From the NCBI RefSeq assembly GCF_003533305.1, contig NZ_DOEH01000024.1, forward strand, positions 1 to 63,614: a DNA stretch of 63,614 nt, in the 5' to 3' direction. Below the pieces are notes generated by a model. It saw nothing but the letters and a program-made list of their open reading frames with translations. It ran no database searches and was not told the DNA's origin. Source of the DNA: Providencia sp. Lineage in GTDB: Bacteria; Pseudomonadota; Gammaproteobacteria; Enterobacterales; Enterobacteriaceae. Below, in pieces: positions 40,208 through 50,442 of the stretch. Both the position numbers and the translations under genes were made by a program. Positions within the stretch are counted from its first letter, which is position 1. Every line of letters begins with the position of its first letter.

Positions 40208-40310
40208 GTCTTCGGCTCTTAATATCGTTATTAGTACAACTCAGTGAATAAAATAAGGTAATTAGAAACTATCATAACACCTGAGTGATATATCTGAAAA
40301 TTGATTCAAA

Positions 40311-41531
40311 TTAGTGGGTTTGGTTTATTAGCCATTGCCGCTGAGTCTTTACGGTATTTTTACTATAAAGAGCATAAATAATGATCAGACCAACGTAGAG
40401 TATTGAACCTATTAACCACAGCCAACCATCCCATAGAGCTAATGTTTTTCCAAAAATAAAACTAAATAATAGTGGACCAATAATCCCCGTTAAGTTGGTT
40501 AAACTGACTAAAATACCTTGTAGCTTACCTTGGCTGCTTTGATTAACTTGGGTTGATACAAGTCCTTGTAAGGCGGGAAGCGCAATTCCACCTCCAGCTA
40601 GCAAAATTAGTGTTGGATAAATCATCCACCCTTGAGTGATTAATGACAGTAAAATAAATGCGATACCATCAGAAATGAATCCAATGATTATAGTGATCTT
40701 TTCATTAAATTTTCGTGTTAGAAATCCTGCAATAAAAGCTTGAAATAAAGCATGCATAATACCTAAGCCAGCAAGAGAAAGACCAACTTCAATGCTATTC
40801 CATTGAAAACGATTTTCTGTAAATAATACCCAAATTGTTGCTGGTATTTGTCCGATTAATTGGGCGATAAAAAAAATAAATAGCAATAATATAATCGGTT
40901 TAATTAGAGTAGAAAAAGGTGTTTTTATGGGGGAACTTTCACTGGTATCGTGAATATTTTGTTGTTCTAAATCGAGGTTTATTTTTTTTTCTTTAAAAAA
41001 AATAAACACAGCAACAAAAACACATATGTTTAAAATAGCAGCAATTAAAAATGGGAGATGAGGGGAATATTGTCCTGCAAATCCACCTATAGCGGGACCT
41101 GCGATTAACCCTACACCAAATGCAGCACCTAGGCGGCCAAACCATGTTGTTCTATCTTTTACAGTTGTAGCATCAGCAATGATAGAAGCTGCTACAGCAC
41201 CTGTCGCACCAGTAATTCCTGCAATAGTTCGACCAAGATACAGCATCCATAACGAGCTTGATAATGCCAATAATGTGTAATCAAGCGTAGCGCCGATTAA
41301 AGAAAGCAATAGTACTGGCCTACGACCAAATTTATCTGACCATTTTCCCAATATTGGAGCAAAAATAACTTGCATAACAGCGTATAACGCTAAAAGGATA
41401 CCGTAATGGTTAGCCAAAGTTTCATTTGCCACATATTCACGCAGTAAAGTCGGTAATACTGGCATGATTAGCCCGATACCTATTGCATCTAGGGCTGTAA
41501 TTATTAGAGCAATACTCGCAGATTTATTCAT
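40311..41531 (-). CDS. tet: Tetracycline efflux protein, Tet(B)-like
   Basis: The 406-residue major facilitator exports the tetracycline-Mg complex in exchange for protons. From memory it follows class B TetA closely: IALIIT-LDAIGIGLIMPVLPTLLRE at the start, GKWSDKFGRRPVLLLSLIGA (about 62-81, the motif between helices 2 and 3), GITGATGAVAASIIAD near 106, LIGQIPATIWVLFTENRF near 225 and LLAGGGIALPALQG near 300. I chose the ATG at 41531, which aligns with the TetA start. Earlier in-frame starts fall in the operator. It is divergent from tetR with two tet operators between them. The exact class cannot be assigned here. Confidence 0.9.
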   Translation of the reverse strand: MNKSASIALIITALDAIGIGLIMPVLPTLLREYVANETLANHYGILLALYAVMQVIFAPILGKWSDKFGRRPVLLLSLIGATLDYTLLALSSSLWMLYLGRTIAGITGATGAVAASIIADATTVKDRTTWFGRLGAAFGVGLIAGPAIGGFAGQYSPHLPFLIAAILNICVFVAVFIFFKEKKINLDLEQQNIHDTSESSPIKTPFSTLIKPIILLLFIFFIAQLIGQIPATIWVLFTENRFQWNSIEVGLSLAGLGIMHALFQAFIAGFLTRKFNEKITIIIGFISDGIAFILLSLITQGWMIYPTLILLAGGGIALPALQGLVSTQVNQSSQGKLQGILVSLTNLTGIIGPLLFSFIFGKTLALWDGWLWLIGSILYVGLIIIYALYSKNTVKTQRQWLINQTH

Positions 41532-41540
41532 TATAATCAT

Positions 41541-41557
41541 CTCTATCATTGATAGAG
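41541..41557. promoter_or_regulatory. tet operator O1 (next to the efflux gene)
   Basis: CTCTATCATTGATAGAG is a perfect palindrome around a central T and matches the classic tetO1 core. It lies just upstream of the efflux gene start at 41531. Confidence 0.92.
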
Positions 41558-41568
41558 TTGGAATATAT

Positions 41569-41585
41569 CCCTATCAGTGATAGAG
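41569..41585. promoter_or_regulatory. tet operator O2 (next to tetR)
   Basis: CCCTATCAGTGATAGAG matches the classic tetO2 core. Its centre is 28 bases from that of O1, close to the spacing in transposon Tn10. It lies between the divergent tet and tetR starts. Confidence 0.92.
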
Positions 41586-41602
41586 TGTCAATAAATAAAT
41601 AG

Positions 41603-42223
<621 letters not shown>

Positions 42224-42281
42224 TCAATATCGTTTTATTAATTTGAATCGCAATGAATTAATTTATCAAAATAACAAAAAA

Positions 42282-42312
42282 ATACCCCAGCGGTGAATAA
42301 CCGATGGGGTAT
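42282..42312 (-). terminator. Terminator after frdD (minus strand)
   Basis: On the minus strand ATACCCCA pairs with TGGGGTAT and is followed by TTTTTTTG (A-run at 42275-42282). It ends frdABCD transcription. Confidence 0.85.
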
Positions 42313-42333
42313 GTCTTTTAGCGAGCTTTGCAA

Positions 42334-42687
42334 TTACAGAGTAAAGATACCGATAAGAGCAATAACACTAATAATTGCTGAACCACCATAGAAAACCCAT
42401 TTAGTTGCTGGGACATGCACTTTAAAATCGTGCAATGTATGGTGAATACGGTGCATACCACACCATACTGGTAGAACAATCATCAGTAATAAGAAAATGC
42501 GTCCGATAAAGCTTTGGCTGAATGCAAGAATGCGTTCATAGCTTAGCATTTCTGGTGCAACACCTAATGGGATCAAAATACCCAAAAGAATAATAATTGC
42601 AGGGCCGATAACGGCGCTCCACATACCACCTGCACCAAATAATCCCCAGAAAATCGGTTCATCGGAACGTTTAGGCGTTAGATTCAT
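42334..42687 (-). CDS. frdD: Fumarate reductase membrane subunit FrdD
   Basis: FrdD is the second membrane anchor of menaquinol:fumarate reductase. The 117-residue protein has three hydrophobic helices (about 25-50, 60-83 and 97-117). The N-terminus has [20 protein letters not shown] and the middle has [10 protein letters not shown], both as in E. coli FrdD. It is the last gene of frdABCD, 15 bases after frdC. In E. coli ampC lies directly downstream; here a tetracycline-resistance pair takes that position. Confidence 0.95.
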   Translation of the reverse strand: MNLTPKRSDEPIFWGLFGAGGMWSAVIGPAIIILLGILIPLGVAPEMLSYERILAFSQSFIGRIFLLLMIVLPVWCGMHRIHHTLHDFKVHVPATKWVFYGGSAIISVIALIGIFTL

Positions 42688-42702
42688 CAGATTCTCCTTA
42701 GA

Positions 42703-43098
42703 TTAAAATAATAACGCAATAGCTAAGATAGCCGCAGTAACCACTATCGTTAGTGCCCAGAAGCCTTTAACAACAGGTTCATCTGGCATCTTTTTATCTT
42801 TAACAATAACCGAGACAGCTTTTGGCGCTAATTTAAACCACGTAGTGGTATGGAGCAGCGTTGCAGCCAATGTGATTACGTTAATGATAAGTATAATCGG
42901 GTTACTTAAAAAACCGACAAATCCAGCCCAAGACTCTGGACCATTTTTCAGCGCAAATACCCCGTACAGAACGAGAAGGCTAAACCAGACTTGAAGAACA
43001 GAGGTGCTCTCACGCATGATATAAAAGCGGTAGAAACCGAGGTTTTGCCACCAATCGCCCTTCATTTCTCTGACATAGGGTTTACGTTTAGTTGTCAT
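42703..43098 (-). CDS. frdC: Fumarate reductase membrane subunit FrdC
   Basis: FrdC is the first membrane anchor and helps form the quinone sites. The 131-residue protein has three hydrophobic segments (about 30-50, 63-90 and 110-131). Its N-terminus [31 protein letters not shown] and the segment [17 protein letters not shown] match E. coli FrdC, including the conserved Glu near residue 29. It is 14 bases after frdB. Confidence 0.95.
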   Translation of the reverse strand: MTTKRKPYVREMKGDWWQNLGFYRFYIMRESTSVLQVWFSLLVLYGVFALKNGPESWAGFVGFLSNPIILIINVITLAATLLHTTTWFKLAPKAVSVIVKDKKMPDEPVVKGFWALTIVVTAAILAIALLF

Positions 43099-43112
43099 GA
43101 CTTCAATTCTCC

Positions 43113-43847
43113 TTATCGAGGCTTCAGCATGGCGATAACAAAGTCTTGCGCACTAGCCACTTTACCTTGCTGGATAGCGGCTGCTGGGTCGACATGCTTA
43201 GGACAGACTTCAGAGCAGTAACCTACAAACGTACAGCTCCAGACACCGTTATCACCATTTAATAGTGGCATACGCTCTTTCGCGCCATGGTCACGGTTAT
43301 CGAGATTGTAGCGTTCTGCTAAGGTAATCGCGGCAGGGCCGATGAACTCTGGGTTTAGACCAAATTGTGGGCAAGCGGCATAGCACAGACCACAGTTGAT
43401 ACAACCCGAGAACTGATGGTATTTCGCCATCTGTGCCGGTGTCTGTATATTTGGACCTTCAGAAACTTTACGGTCATTACCAATGATGTAAGGTTTGATG
43501 GCCTCTAAGCGCTCAATAAAGTGTGTCATATCGACAACCAGATCACGCTCAATTGGGAAATTACCTAATGGCTCTATTTTCATTCCTTGTGGATATTCAC
43601 GTAGGAAAGTTTTACAAGCCAGTTTAGGTACTTTGTCAACCATCATGCCGCAAGAGCCACAGATAGCCATACGGCAAGACCAACGATAAGAAAGGTCAGG
43701 CGCCAAATTATCTTTGATATAGCCTAAAGCATCTAATAAAGAAGTTTGCTCATCGTAAGGGACGTCATACGCGACTAAATGGGGTGCGCTATCCACTTCT
43801 GGATTGTAACGCATGATCTCCATTTTTAAGTGTTTCATATCATCCAT
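43113..43847 (-). CDS. frdB: Fumarate reductase iron-sulfur subunit FrdB
   Basis: FrdB carries electrons through three iron-sulfur clusters from quinol to FrdA. The 244-residue protein has the 2Fe-2S motif [10 protein letters not shown] (about 57-66) with a further Cys at about 77, and [12 protein letters not shown] (about 148-159). A third Cys-rich stretch [19 protein letters not shown] (about 202-220) supplies the remaining ligands. The frame extends 18 codons upstream. I chose the ATG at 43847 because AAGGAG precedes it and the length matches E. coli. It overlaps the end of frdA by 8 bases. Confidence 0.96.
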   Translation of the reverse strand: MDDMKHLKMEIMRYNPEVDSAPHLVAYDVPYDEQTSLLDALGYIKDNLAPDLSYRWSCRMAICGSCGMMVDKVPKLACKTFLREYPQGMKIEPLGNFPIERDLVVDMTHFIERLEAIKPYIIGNDRKVSEGPNIQTPAQMAKYHQFSGCINCGLCYAACPQFGLNPEFIGPAAITLAERYNLDNRDHGAKERMPLLNGDNGVWSCTFVGYCSEVCPKHVDPAAAIQQGKVASAQDFVIAMLKPR

Positions 43848-45636
43848 TAGCTTTCTCCTTATTTGCCTTATCTTGAGCTTCAGCTTCGGCACCATAAACA
43901 CGTTTAGCTGGTTGTGATTTGGTGATTTTCACATCACTGTACTCAAGATTTGGAGTACCTTCAGGGTTAAAGAATGCTAATGTGTGTTTAAGGAAGTTCA
44001 CATCATCACGTTCAGTGCAGCCTTCGTCTAGACGTTGGTGAGCACCACGAGATTCTTTACGATTTAATGCAGAATGAGCCATACATTCAGCAACATCTAA
44101 ACCAAAGCCAAGTTCGATGGTGTAAAGTAAATCGGTATTGAACACGCTACTATGGTCAGTGATTTCGACATTTTTAAAGCGTTCTTTCAGCTCTGCAATC
44201 TTATCGACTGTTTTTTGCATCAATTCAGGGGTACGGTAGATACCGCAACCTTCTTCCATTGATTCGCCCATTTCATCACGGATTTTCGACCAGCTTTCAG
44301 TTCCTTTTTGGTTCATCAGCTTGGTGAGATTATCTTCGATATCACGAGTGCGAGCTTCAATTGCGTTTGCATTAGCAGGTGTTGCTTCAGCCGCATGTTT
44401 AGCAGCTTGTTCACCCGCAAGGCGACCAAATACCACTAATTCTGCTAGTGAGTTAGAACCTAAACGGTTCGCACCATGCAAGCCTACAGAAGAACATTCG
44501 CCGACAGCAAATAGGCCTTTAATGCGTGTTTCTGTATTTTGATCTGTTTCGATACCACCCATTGTATAGTGAGCCGTTGGGCGGACAGGAATTGGCTCAT
44601 TTACTGGGTCAACACCAACGTACGCTTTTGCAAGTTCACAGATAAATGGCAGACGTTCATGTAATTTTTCTGCACCAAGATGGCGAAGATCCAGATAAAC
44701 AACATCACCACGGTGAGTGCTGATGGTGCGACCTGCACGCCATTCGTGCCAGAATGCTTGAGAAACTTTGTCACGCGGACCCAGTTCCATGTATTTATTT
44801 TCAGGTTTACCCAGTGGTGTTTCTGGACCCATTCCGTAATCTTGCAGATAGCGATAGCCATCTTTATTGACAAGGATACCACCTTCACCACGGCAACCTT
44901 CAGTCATCAAGATACCAGAGCCTGGAAGGCCTGTTGGGTGATATTGAACAAATTCCATATCGCGTAAAGGAACGCCATGACGGAATGCGATACCCATACC
45001 ATCACCTGTTACAATACCGCCATTGGTGTTGTAACGATAAACACGTCCTGCTCCGCCTGTTGCCATAATGATCGAGTTAGCACGAATTTGTACTTTTGTG
45101 CCTTCCATCATATTAATTGCAACAAGACCACGAGCTTGGCCTTCATCAACAATAATGTCTAAAACAAAATGTTCATCAAAACGTTGAATTTGAGGATATT
45201 TTAATGATGTCTGATAAAGAGTATGGAGCATATGGAAGCCAGTTTTGTCGGCAGCAAACCAAGTACGCTCAATTTTCATTCCACCGAAACGGCGAACGTT
45301 AACTGAACCATCTGGTTTACGGCTCCACGGGCAGCCCCACTGTTCTAATTGGATCATCTCTGTTGGGCAATGTTCGACGAAATAGTCGACAACGTCTTGC
45401 TCACAAAGCCAGTCACCACCTGCAACGGTATCATTAAAATGATAGTCATAGGAGTCATGAGCCTGAGTGACTGCGGCTGATCCTCCCTCTGCTGCCACGG
45501 TATGGCTACGCATTGGGTAAACTTTTGAGATCAGAGCAATCTTGATATTGGGATTTGCTTCAGCGGCAGCAATCGCTGCACGTAAGCCTGCGCCCCCGGC
45601 CCCGATAATCGCTAAATCGGCATTGAAGGTTTGCAC
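43840..45636 (-). CDS. frdA: Fumarate reductase flavoprotein subunit FrdA
   Basis: FrdA reduces fumarate to succinate with a covalently bound FAD. The 598-residue protein shows the FAD motif [19 protein letters not shown] (about 8-26) and [10 protein letters not shown] (about 43-52), which holds the flavin-linked His. [21 protein letters not shown] (about 232-252) contributes active-site residues. The start codon is GTG, as in E. coli. It leads frdABCD. Together with AspA and DcuA it supports anaerobic fumarate respiration. I did not find a convincing FNR site upstream. Confidence 0.97.
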   Translation of the reverse strand: MQTFNADLAIIGAGGAGLRAAIAAAEANPNIKIALISKVYPMRSHTVAAEGGSAAVTQAHDSYDYHFNDTVAGGDWLCEQDVVDYFVEHCPTEMIQLEQWGCPWSRKPDGSVNVRRFGGMKIERTWFAADKTGFHMLHTLYQTSLKYPQIQRFDEHFVLDIIVDEGQARGLVAINMMEGTKVQIRANSIIMATGGAGRVYRYNTNGGIVTGDGMGIAFRHGVPLRDMEFVQYHPTGLPGSGILMTEGCRGEGGILVNKDGYRYLQDYGMGPETPLGKPENKYMELGPRDKVSQAFWHEWRAGRTISTHRGDVVYLDLRHLGAEKLHERLPFICELAKAYVGVDPVNEPIPVRPTAHYTMGGIETDQNTETRIKGLFAVGECSSVGLHGANRLGSNSLAELVVFGRLAGEQAAKHAAEATPANANAIEARTRDIEDNLTKLMNQKGTESWSKIRDEMGESMEEGCGIYRTPELMQKTVDKIAELKERFKNVEITDHSSVFNTDLLYTIELGFGLDVAECMAHSALNRKESRGAHQRLDEGCTERDDVNFLKHTLAFFNPEGTPNLEYSDVKITKSQPAKRVYGAEAEAQDKANKEKANG

Positions 45637-46415
45637 TGCGCTTCTCCATTGTTCAAGTGTAAAATTGATAAATTCTGTTAAATACTTTTGATACTTAGCT
45701 ATTCAATTTTGAGTTTCACACTAAGCTAAACTGCAAAATATCTCTTTTTTAATAGTAAATAATATAATAGCTAATAATGACTTATCGTGCTGTGAATTAT
45801 AGCGAGAATAGCGAAACATAAATTTGATATAGAGGGGGGTTTTAGGCAATTATACCCATAAAGTGTGATGTGGATCGGCTTTTTATAAATTGTTTTTACA
45901 TCAATGGCATTTTTAGTTTGTTAGATGCTAATAAAAAGGAATATCAAATGATTATCATTATTTTTATTGGAAAATATAGATTTTAAAACCAAGTAAATGA
46001 GTCAAGTTTTATTCATTTTAAGATAATCATGCTGTAATTATCAATAGGAATTTTAATTCATAATGAATATCAAATTGGGAGCTGTCTCACTATTTATCTC
46101 TATAATAACTTTTATTTGTAAGTGACTTATTTTAAATGTTTTGAGAAAGCGAATCGTTTCACTTTTTAATTAACATTTGGTTCACATAATATAAGAAATA
46201 ATCATGAATTTGGTCTTTTCTAATTTGAAATTTAGATTTGAAGAAAAGGTTTTTTGCCTAATCGTGTAAAGCAGGGGATAATCACGCCATCTTTTCTCAT
46301 CGAATGGTGTTTTGCCACCAATACTCAAATAGAGCGCTTTAGCGACACGAATGCATTGTGTGTTAAGGGTGAGGTGAGTACACTGCACGACTAAGTTTAT
46401 TTTGGAGTTATCTTA
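45637..46415. promoter_or_regulatory. Divergent frdA / epmA intergenic region
   Basis: These 779 bases are unusually long and AT-rich and hold no convincing gene. A Fur-type site lies at 45944-45962. GC content rises slightly near epmA. I see no FNR site matching TTGAT-N4-ATCAA, no clear terminator and no RNA-gene structure, but a small RNA cannot be excluded by eye. Confidence 0.45.
45944..45962 (-). promoter_or_regulatory. Candidate Fur box
   Basis: Read on the minus strand, AATAATGATAATCATTTGA matches the 19-base Fur consensus GATAATGATAATCATTATC at 15 positions, including an uninterrupted ATAATGATAATCATT. It lies about 308 bases from frdA and about 454 from epmA. Neither gene is a usual Fur target, so the regulated transcript is unclear. 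Confidence 0.4.
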
Positions 46416-47393
46416 ATGAGTGAAATAGCGAATTGGCAGCCAACCGCCCCCATCGCTAACTTGTTACAGCGCGCAAAAATTATTGCCGAGATCAGACGCT
46501 TTTTTGCTGATCGCTGTGTACTTGAGGTTGAAACACCCGCAATGAGTCAGGCAACAGTCACTGACGTTCATCTTGTACCCTTTGAAACTCGCTTTGTCGG
46601 GCCAGGTGCTGCGCAGGGAATTAACCTATATTTGATGACGAGTCCTGAATACCACATGAAGCGGTTACTTGCCGCAGGCAGTGGACCGATATATCAACTG
46701 TGCCGCAGTTTTCGTAATGAAGAAGCAGGAAGGCATCATAATCCTGAATTCACCATGCTTGAGTGGTATCGCCCCCACTTTGATATGTATCGCTTAATTA
46801 ATGAGGTCGATGACCTTTTACAGCAGGTACTTGATTGTGAAAGCGCGGAGTTATTATCTTATCAACAAGCTTTTTTGCGCCATTTAGATATTGATCCTTT
46901 ATCCGCGGAAAAAAGCGAATTAAGAGAAGTGGCTGCACGCTTAGATTTGAGCAATATCGCAGAACAAGAAACAGATAAAGATGCACTATTACAGTTGTTA
47001 TTTGTGATGGGGGTTGAGCCTCACATCGGTAAAGACAAGCCCGTAGTGGTGTACCACTTTCCAGCAACGCAAGCGTCATTGGCCGTTATTAGTACTGAAG
47101 ACCATCGTGTTGCTGAGCGTTTTGAGGTGTATTATAAAGGTATGGAGCTTGCTAACGGCTTCCATGAATTGACGGATGCAAGTGAACAGCGTCAACGATT
47201 CGAGCAAGACAATCGTAAACGCGCTGCACTTGGATTACCTATTCAGCCTATTGATGAACATCTTTTATCTGCTTTAACGCATGGCTTACCTGATTGTTCG
47301 GGTATTGCTGTTGGGGTTGATAGATTAATTATGATTGCGTTAAATGCGGCAGAAATTAGCGATGTTATTGCTTTCCCTGTGACAACGGCATAA
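46416..47393 (+). CDS. epmA: EF-P lysine ligase EpmA (GenX/PoxA)
   Basis: EpmA attaches beta-lysine to Lys34 of EF-P. The 325-residue protein is a short class-II lysyl-tRNA synthetase without the tRNA-binding domain. Class-II motifs are visible: motif 2 as [28 protein letters not shown] (about 88-115) and motif 3 as [14 protein letters not shown] (about 295-310). [21 protein letters not shown] precedes motif 2. In E. coli epmA is also next to frdA and divergent from it. Confidence 0.96.
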   Translation: MSEIANWQPTAPIANLLQRAKIIAEIRRFFADRCVLEVETPAMSQATVTDVHLVPFETRFVGPGAAQGINLYLMTSPEYHMKRLLAAGSGPIYQLCRSFRNEEAGRHHNPEFTMLEWYRPHFDMYRLINEVDDLLQQVLDCESAELLSYQQAFLRHLDIDPLSAEKSELREVAARLDLSNIAEQETDKDALLQLLFVMGVEPHIGKDKPVVVYHFPATQASLAVISTEDHRVAERFEVYYKGMELANGFHELTDASEQRQRFEQDNRKRAALGLPIQPIDEHLLSALTHGLPDCSGIAVGVDRLIMIALNAAEISDVIAFPVTTA

Positions 47394-47432
47394 CGCGATT
47401 TTACGTTAGCCAAGATAATTGGCAGTGTCATA

Positions 47433-47470
47433 CAAAAGATTGCAGCCAAGTGCTGCAATCTTTGTTTTTA
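47433..47470. terminator. Bidirectional terminator between epmA and glpQ
   Basis: AAAGATTGCAGC (47436-47447) pairs with GCTGCAATCTTT (47452-47463), followed by TGTTTTT. The convergent genes on both sides share it. Confidence 0.88.
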
Positions 47471-47493
47471 TTGAAACAAAAAGCGAATAACGC

Positions 47494-48558
47494 TTATTGT
47501 TGTTTTAAGAATTGAACGCCTAAATCAGGGAAGTCTGTAAATGCACCATCAACATCAGCTTGGTTGTAGATTATCTCAAAAAGCTGTTGCCCATCTTTGG
47601 CGTATTTAGGCAATTTATCAACACGGATAGTGAAAGGGTGAACTTCCATTTTATTAGCATGGGCATCTTTCACCATTCCGGTTAACTTAATATTCTCAGG
47701 GGTTGATTCTTCACTCACTAACATATGGTAGTCAGGGCCGATACCATCTGCATAAGTGGCGATTTCTTTCATCGAGCCCGGTTTTAGCATCCAATCGTAG
47801 TTATAATTTACCCAAGTACCGTCTGGTTTTTGTTCTTGAGTTTCATTCCAGTCAGTGTATGCAATCAACTGAACTAATTTTAAATTCATACCCATTTCAG
47901 GCATCAATGTATTTTTAATACGCTTAAGTTCATTGGCATCAAAACATTGGAGATAAACATTAGAGGCTTTATCGGTATAGCCATATTCTTTGAGCACCTC
48001 TAGTGTTTTCTTGGTAATGTCCTTACCTTCTTGTTGGTGGAACCACGGTGCTTTAATTTCAGGATAAATACCGATATTTTTTCCTGTTGATTTATTTAGC
48101 CCCTGAATGAATTCAATTTCTTCTTGGAATGTGTGAACACGAAAATCTGATTTTCCCATTGGAAAGCGGTTAGGGTAACTCTGTACGTGTTTACCGTCGA
48201 CAATATCAAACCCTTCGGTGAATTTGAGGGATTTAATTTCAGGGAGTGTAAAGTCAATGGCGTAATAACGCCCATCGCTACGAGCGCGGTTTGGAAAACG
48301 CTCAGCGACATCAGTGACGCGATCGAGATAATGGTCATGCAACACCACTAGTTCGTTATCTTTCGTCATGACTAAATCTTGTTCAAGAAAATCTGCGCCT
48401 TGTGCATAAGCCATCGCTTTAGCAGGCAGGGTATGTTCTGGTAGATAACCGCTTGCACCTCGATGCGCAATTACCACTTTACCGGCAGCCTGTGCTGCAG
48501 CAGAAACTGACATTACTAAAACCATACTAGCCACCAATGTTTTCAATGGGAAGCTCAT
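47494..48558 (-). CDS. glpQ: Periplasmic glycerophosphodiester phosphodiesterase GlpQ
   Basis: GlpQ hydrolyses glycerophosphodiesters in the periplasm to glycerol-3-phosphate and an alcohol. The 354-residue protein has a signal peptide (KTLVASMVLVMSVSAAAQA, cleavage at about residue 24). The catalytic motif AHRGASGYLPEHT follows at about 31-43, with metal ligands in LEQDLVMTKD (about 58-67) and VVLHDHYLDRVT. The product is imported by GlpT, encoded just upstream. A hairpin between glpT and glpQ could lower glpQ expression. Confidence 0.95.
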   Translation of the reverse strand: MSFPLKTLVASMVLVMSVSAAAQAAGKVVIAHRGASGYLPEHTLPAKAMAYAQGADFLEQDLVMTKDNELVVLHDHYLDRVTDVAERFPNRARSDGRYYAIDFTLPEIKSLKFTEGFDIVDGKHVQSYPNRFPMGKSDFRVHTFQEEIEFIQGLNKSTGKNIGIYPEIKAPWFHQQEGKDITKKTLEVLKEYGYTDKASNVYLQCFDANELKRIKNTLMPEMGMNLKLVQLIAYTDWNETQEQKPDGTWVNYNYDWMLKPGSMKEIATYADGIGPDYHMLVSEESTPENIKLTGMVKDAHANKMEVHPFTIRVDKLPKYAKDGQQLFEIIYNQADVDGAFTDFPDLGVQFLKQQ

Positions 48559-48595
48559 GATTATATCTCCTTGGCACTTTTTTAGATAAAAAAAA

Positions 48596-48622
48596 TGGGC
48601 TACATCATTTTGATATAGCCCA
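48596..48622 (-). terminator. Hairpin between glpT and glpQ, likely attenuating terminator
   Basis: TGGGCTA (48596-48602) pairs with TAGCCCA (48616-48622). On the minus strand the hairpin is followed by a long T-run, so it would end most glpT transcripts before glpQ. Confidence 0.75.
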
Positions 48623-48659
48623 CGAGTTTAGCGAGTTAGCATGAACATTTTATGAATGC

Positions 48660-50009
48660 TTATTGCATTTTTGCTAATTCACGTTTGTGTTTGCTTTCAC
48701 TAATCATAACGATGAACAGCAGAACAACAGCAAGGGCTGAACCACCAATCATGACTGCGAAGCCACCGTCCCAACCGAAGTAGTCGACGGTATAACCAAC
48801 AATCGCACTTGCTGCAACTGAGCCACCGAGGTAGCCAAATAGGCCCGTAAAGCCGGCGGCGGTACCTGCCGCTTTTTTCGGTGCAAGTTCAAGAGCATGT
48901 AGACCAATCAACATGACCGGACCGTAGATTAAGAAACCGATAATCAACATACATGCCATATCAATGCCAGGGTTGCCCGGAGGGTTCATCCAGAACACGA
49001 TAGTGGCGATGGTGACGAGGATCATGAAGAACACGCCAGTTGCCCCGCGGTTACCGCGGAAAACTTTATCTGACATCCAACCACACAGTAATGTTCCTGG
49101 GATACCTGCATATTCATACATGAAGTAAGCCCATGAAGATTTGTCCATTGTAAAGTGTTTAACTTCACGCAGGTAGGTCGGTGACCAGTCTAGAACGCCG
49201 TAGCGCAGTAGGTATACGAATACGTTAGCAATCGCAATCATCCACAAAAGTTTGTTAGGGAACACATACTTCATGAAGATAGCTTTTGCAGTTAATTCTT
49301 CTTCATCAGACTCTTTATAGTCTGTTGGATAATCGTTTTTGTATTCTTCAATTGGGGGTAAACCCATTGATTGCGGTGTATCACGCATTAATGCAAAAGC
49401 GATAAGTGCAACCAAAATAGCAGCAAAAGCAGGCATATAAAGTGCTGCTTTCCAATCGTTAAACCATGCCATACCCAGTAGGAACAGTAATGGAGGTAAA
49501 CCACCACCTACGTTATGCGCACAGTTCCAAACCGAAACGATACCACCACGTTCTTTTTGTGACCACCAGTGAACCATAGTACGACCACAAGGAGGCCAAC
49601 CCATACCTTGGAACCAACCACAGAAAAATAGTAGAACGAACATGACCATGATGCTTGAAGTTGCCCATGGTACAAAGCCCATGATAAGCATGACGATAGA
49701 GGCGAGTATCAAACCTGCTGGTAAGAAGTATCGAGGGTTCGCACGGTCAGAGAACGATCCCATAATGAATTTTGAAAAGCCGTAGGCAATTGAAATCCCT
49801 GATAATGCAAAACCTAGATCCCCTTTAGAAAAGCCTTGCTCGACAAGGTACGGCATTGCCAACGCAAAGTTTTTTCTAACAAGATAGTAAGCTGCGTAAC
49901 CAAAGAAAATTCCCATAAAGATTTGCCAACGGAGTTTGCGATAAACAGGGTCTATCTTATCCGCTGGCAGCCTCTCTATATGAGGTGCTGGTTTAAAAAT
50001 ACTGAACAT
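48660..50009 (-). CDS. glpT: Glycerol-3-phosphate:phosphate antiporter GlpT
   Basis: GlpT imports glycerol-3-phosphate in exchange for phosphate. It is also the entry route of fosfomycin. The 449-residue protein has twelve membrane segments. Arg residues of the substrate site lie in [21 protein letters not shown] (about 27-50). [19 protein letters not shown] near 136 and [28 protein letters not shown] near 376 match E. coli GlpT. I chose the ATG at 50009 because GGAGG lies upstream and [10 protein letters not shown] aligns with the known start. It is divergent from glpABC. Confidence 0.96.
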   Translation of the reverse strand: MFSIFKPAPHIERLPADKIDPVYRKLRWQIFMGIFFGYAAYYLVRKNFALAMPYLVEQGFSKGDLGFALSGISIAYGFSKFIMGSFSDRANPRYFLPAGLILASIVMLIMGFVPWATSSIMVMFVLLFFCGWFQGMGWPPCGRTMVHWWSQKERGGIVSVWNCAHNVGGGLPPLLFLLGMAWFNDWKAALYMPAFAAILVALIAFALMRDTPQSMGLPPIEEYKNDYPTDYKESDEEELTAKAIFMKYVFPNKLLWMIAIANVFVYLLRYGVLDWSPTYLREVKHFTMDKSSWAYFMYEYAGIPGTLLCGWMSDKVFRGNRGATGVFFMILVTIATIVFWMNPPGNPGIDMACMLIIGFLIYGPVMLIGLHALELAPKKAAGTAAGFTGLFGYLGGSVAASAIVGYTVDYFGWDGGFAVMIGGSALAVVLLFIVMISESKHKRELAKMQ

Positions 50010-50269
50010 ATACGCCTCCGATGGCATGCTTATATTTATTCACCTTCATTTTTCAGCGTTGAAAAATGTTGAGTGTTTATTATTGATGAAGTGACAGAAA
50101 CGAAAACAATCGAATTTATTTAAGCGCTTTTATTTTCTTAATTGCGCTAAATTGTAGTCATTAAAAAACATTTTATCTGTAATCTAACGCACATTTATTG
50201 GTTTTGTTTATGAAGTTGCATAGTTAATGACATTTGTGAATGGAATGGAACTAGAAATGTTATATTTTT

Positions 50270-50285
50270 TGTGATGTTTATCACG
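50270..50285. promoter_or_regulatory. CRP-binding site in the glpT-glpA region
   Basis: TGTGATGTTTATCACG matches the CRP consensus TGTGA-N6-TCACA with a single mismatch at the last base. Confidence 0.7.
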
Positions 50286-50329
50286 TATTTGTTCTTTTTC
50301 GCCTCGAAATTGTACTAATCGCTTTCGCT

Positions 50330-50349
50330 TTTGTTCCTTATCAAACATT
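50330..50349. promoter_or_regulatory. Candidate GlpR operator
   Basis: TTTGTTCCTTATCAAACATT agrees with the E. coli GlpR consensus TATGTTCGATAACGAACATA at 14 of 20 positions, including the TGTTC and ACAT arms. Natural GlpR sites are often this divergent. Confidence 0.45.
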
Positions 50350-50442
50350 AAGCACGTTTCTGGTCTATATTAAATAATAGACTATAAAAATAGAAACTAT
50401 ACTTATTGGTTATCGAATGTTTATTAATGTGAGGAATGCGAC

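Larger units (their letters stand above)
50010..50442. promoter_or_regulatory. Divergent glpT / glpA control region
   Basis: This 433-base region carries a CRP site (50270-50285) and a GlpR-like operator (50330-50349). A weaker GlpR-like stretch lies at about 50402-50421 (GGTTATCGAATG core). The arrangement fits the known control of glpTQ and glpABC by GlpR and CRP in E. coli. Confidence 0.6.

Noticed and set aside
45637..45760. FNR site for frdABCD
   Set aside because: FNR control is expected from E. coli, but no stretch close to TTGAT-N4-ATCAA was found. TTGATAAATTCTG lacks the second half.
46182..46388. Minus-strand open frame of 68 codons upstream of epmA
   Set aside because: It has no ribosome binding site and no recognisable composition or family, and it lies in the epmA leader; it is probably chance.
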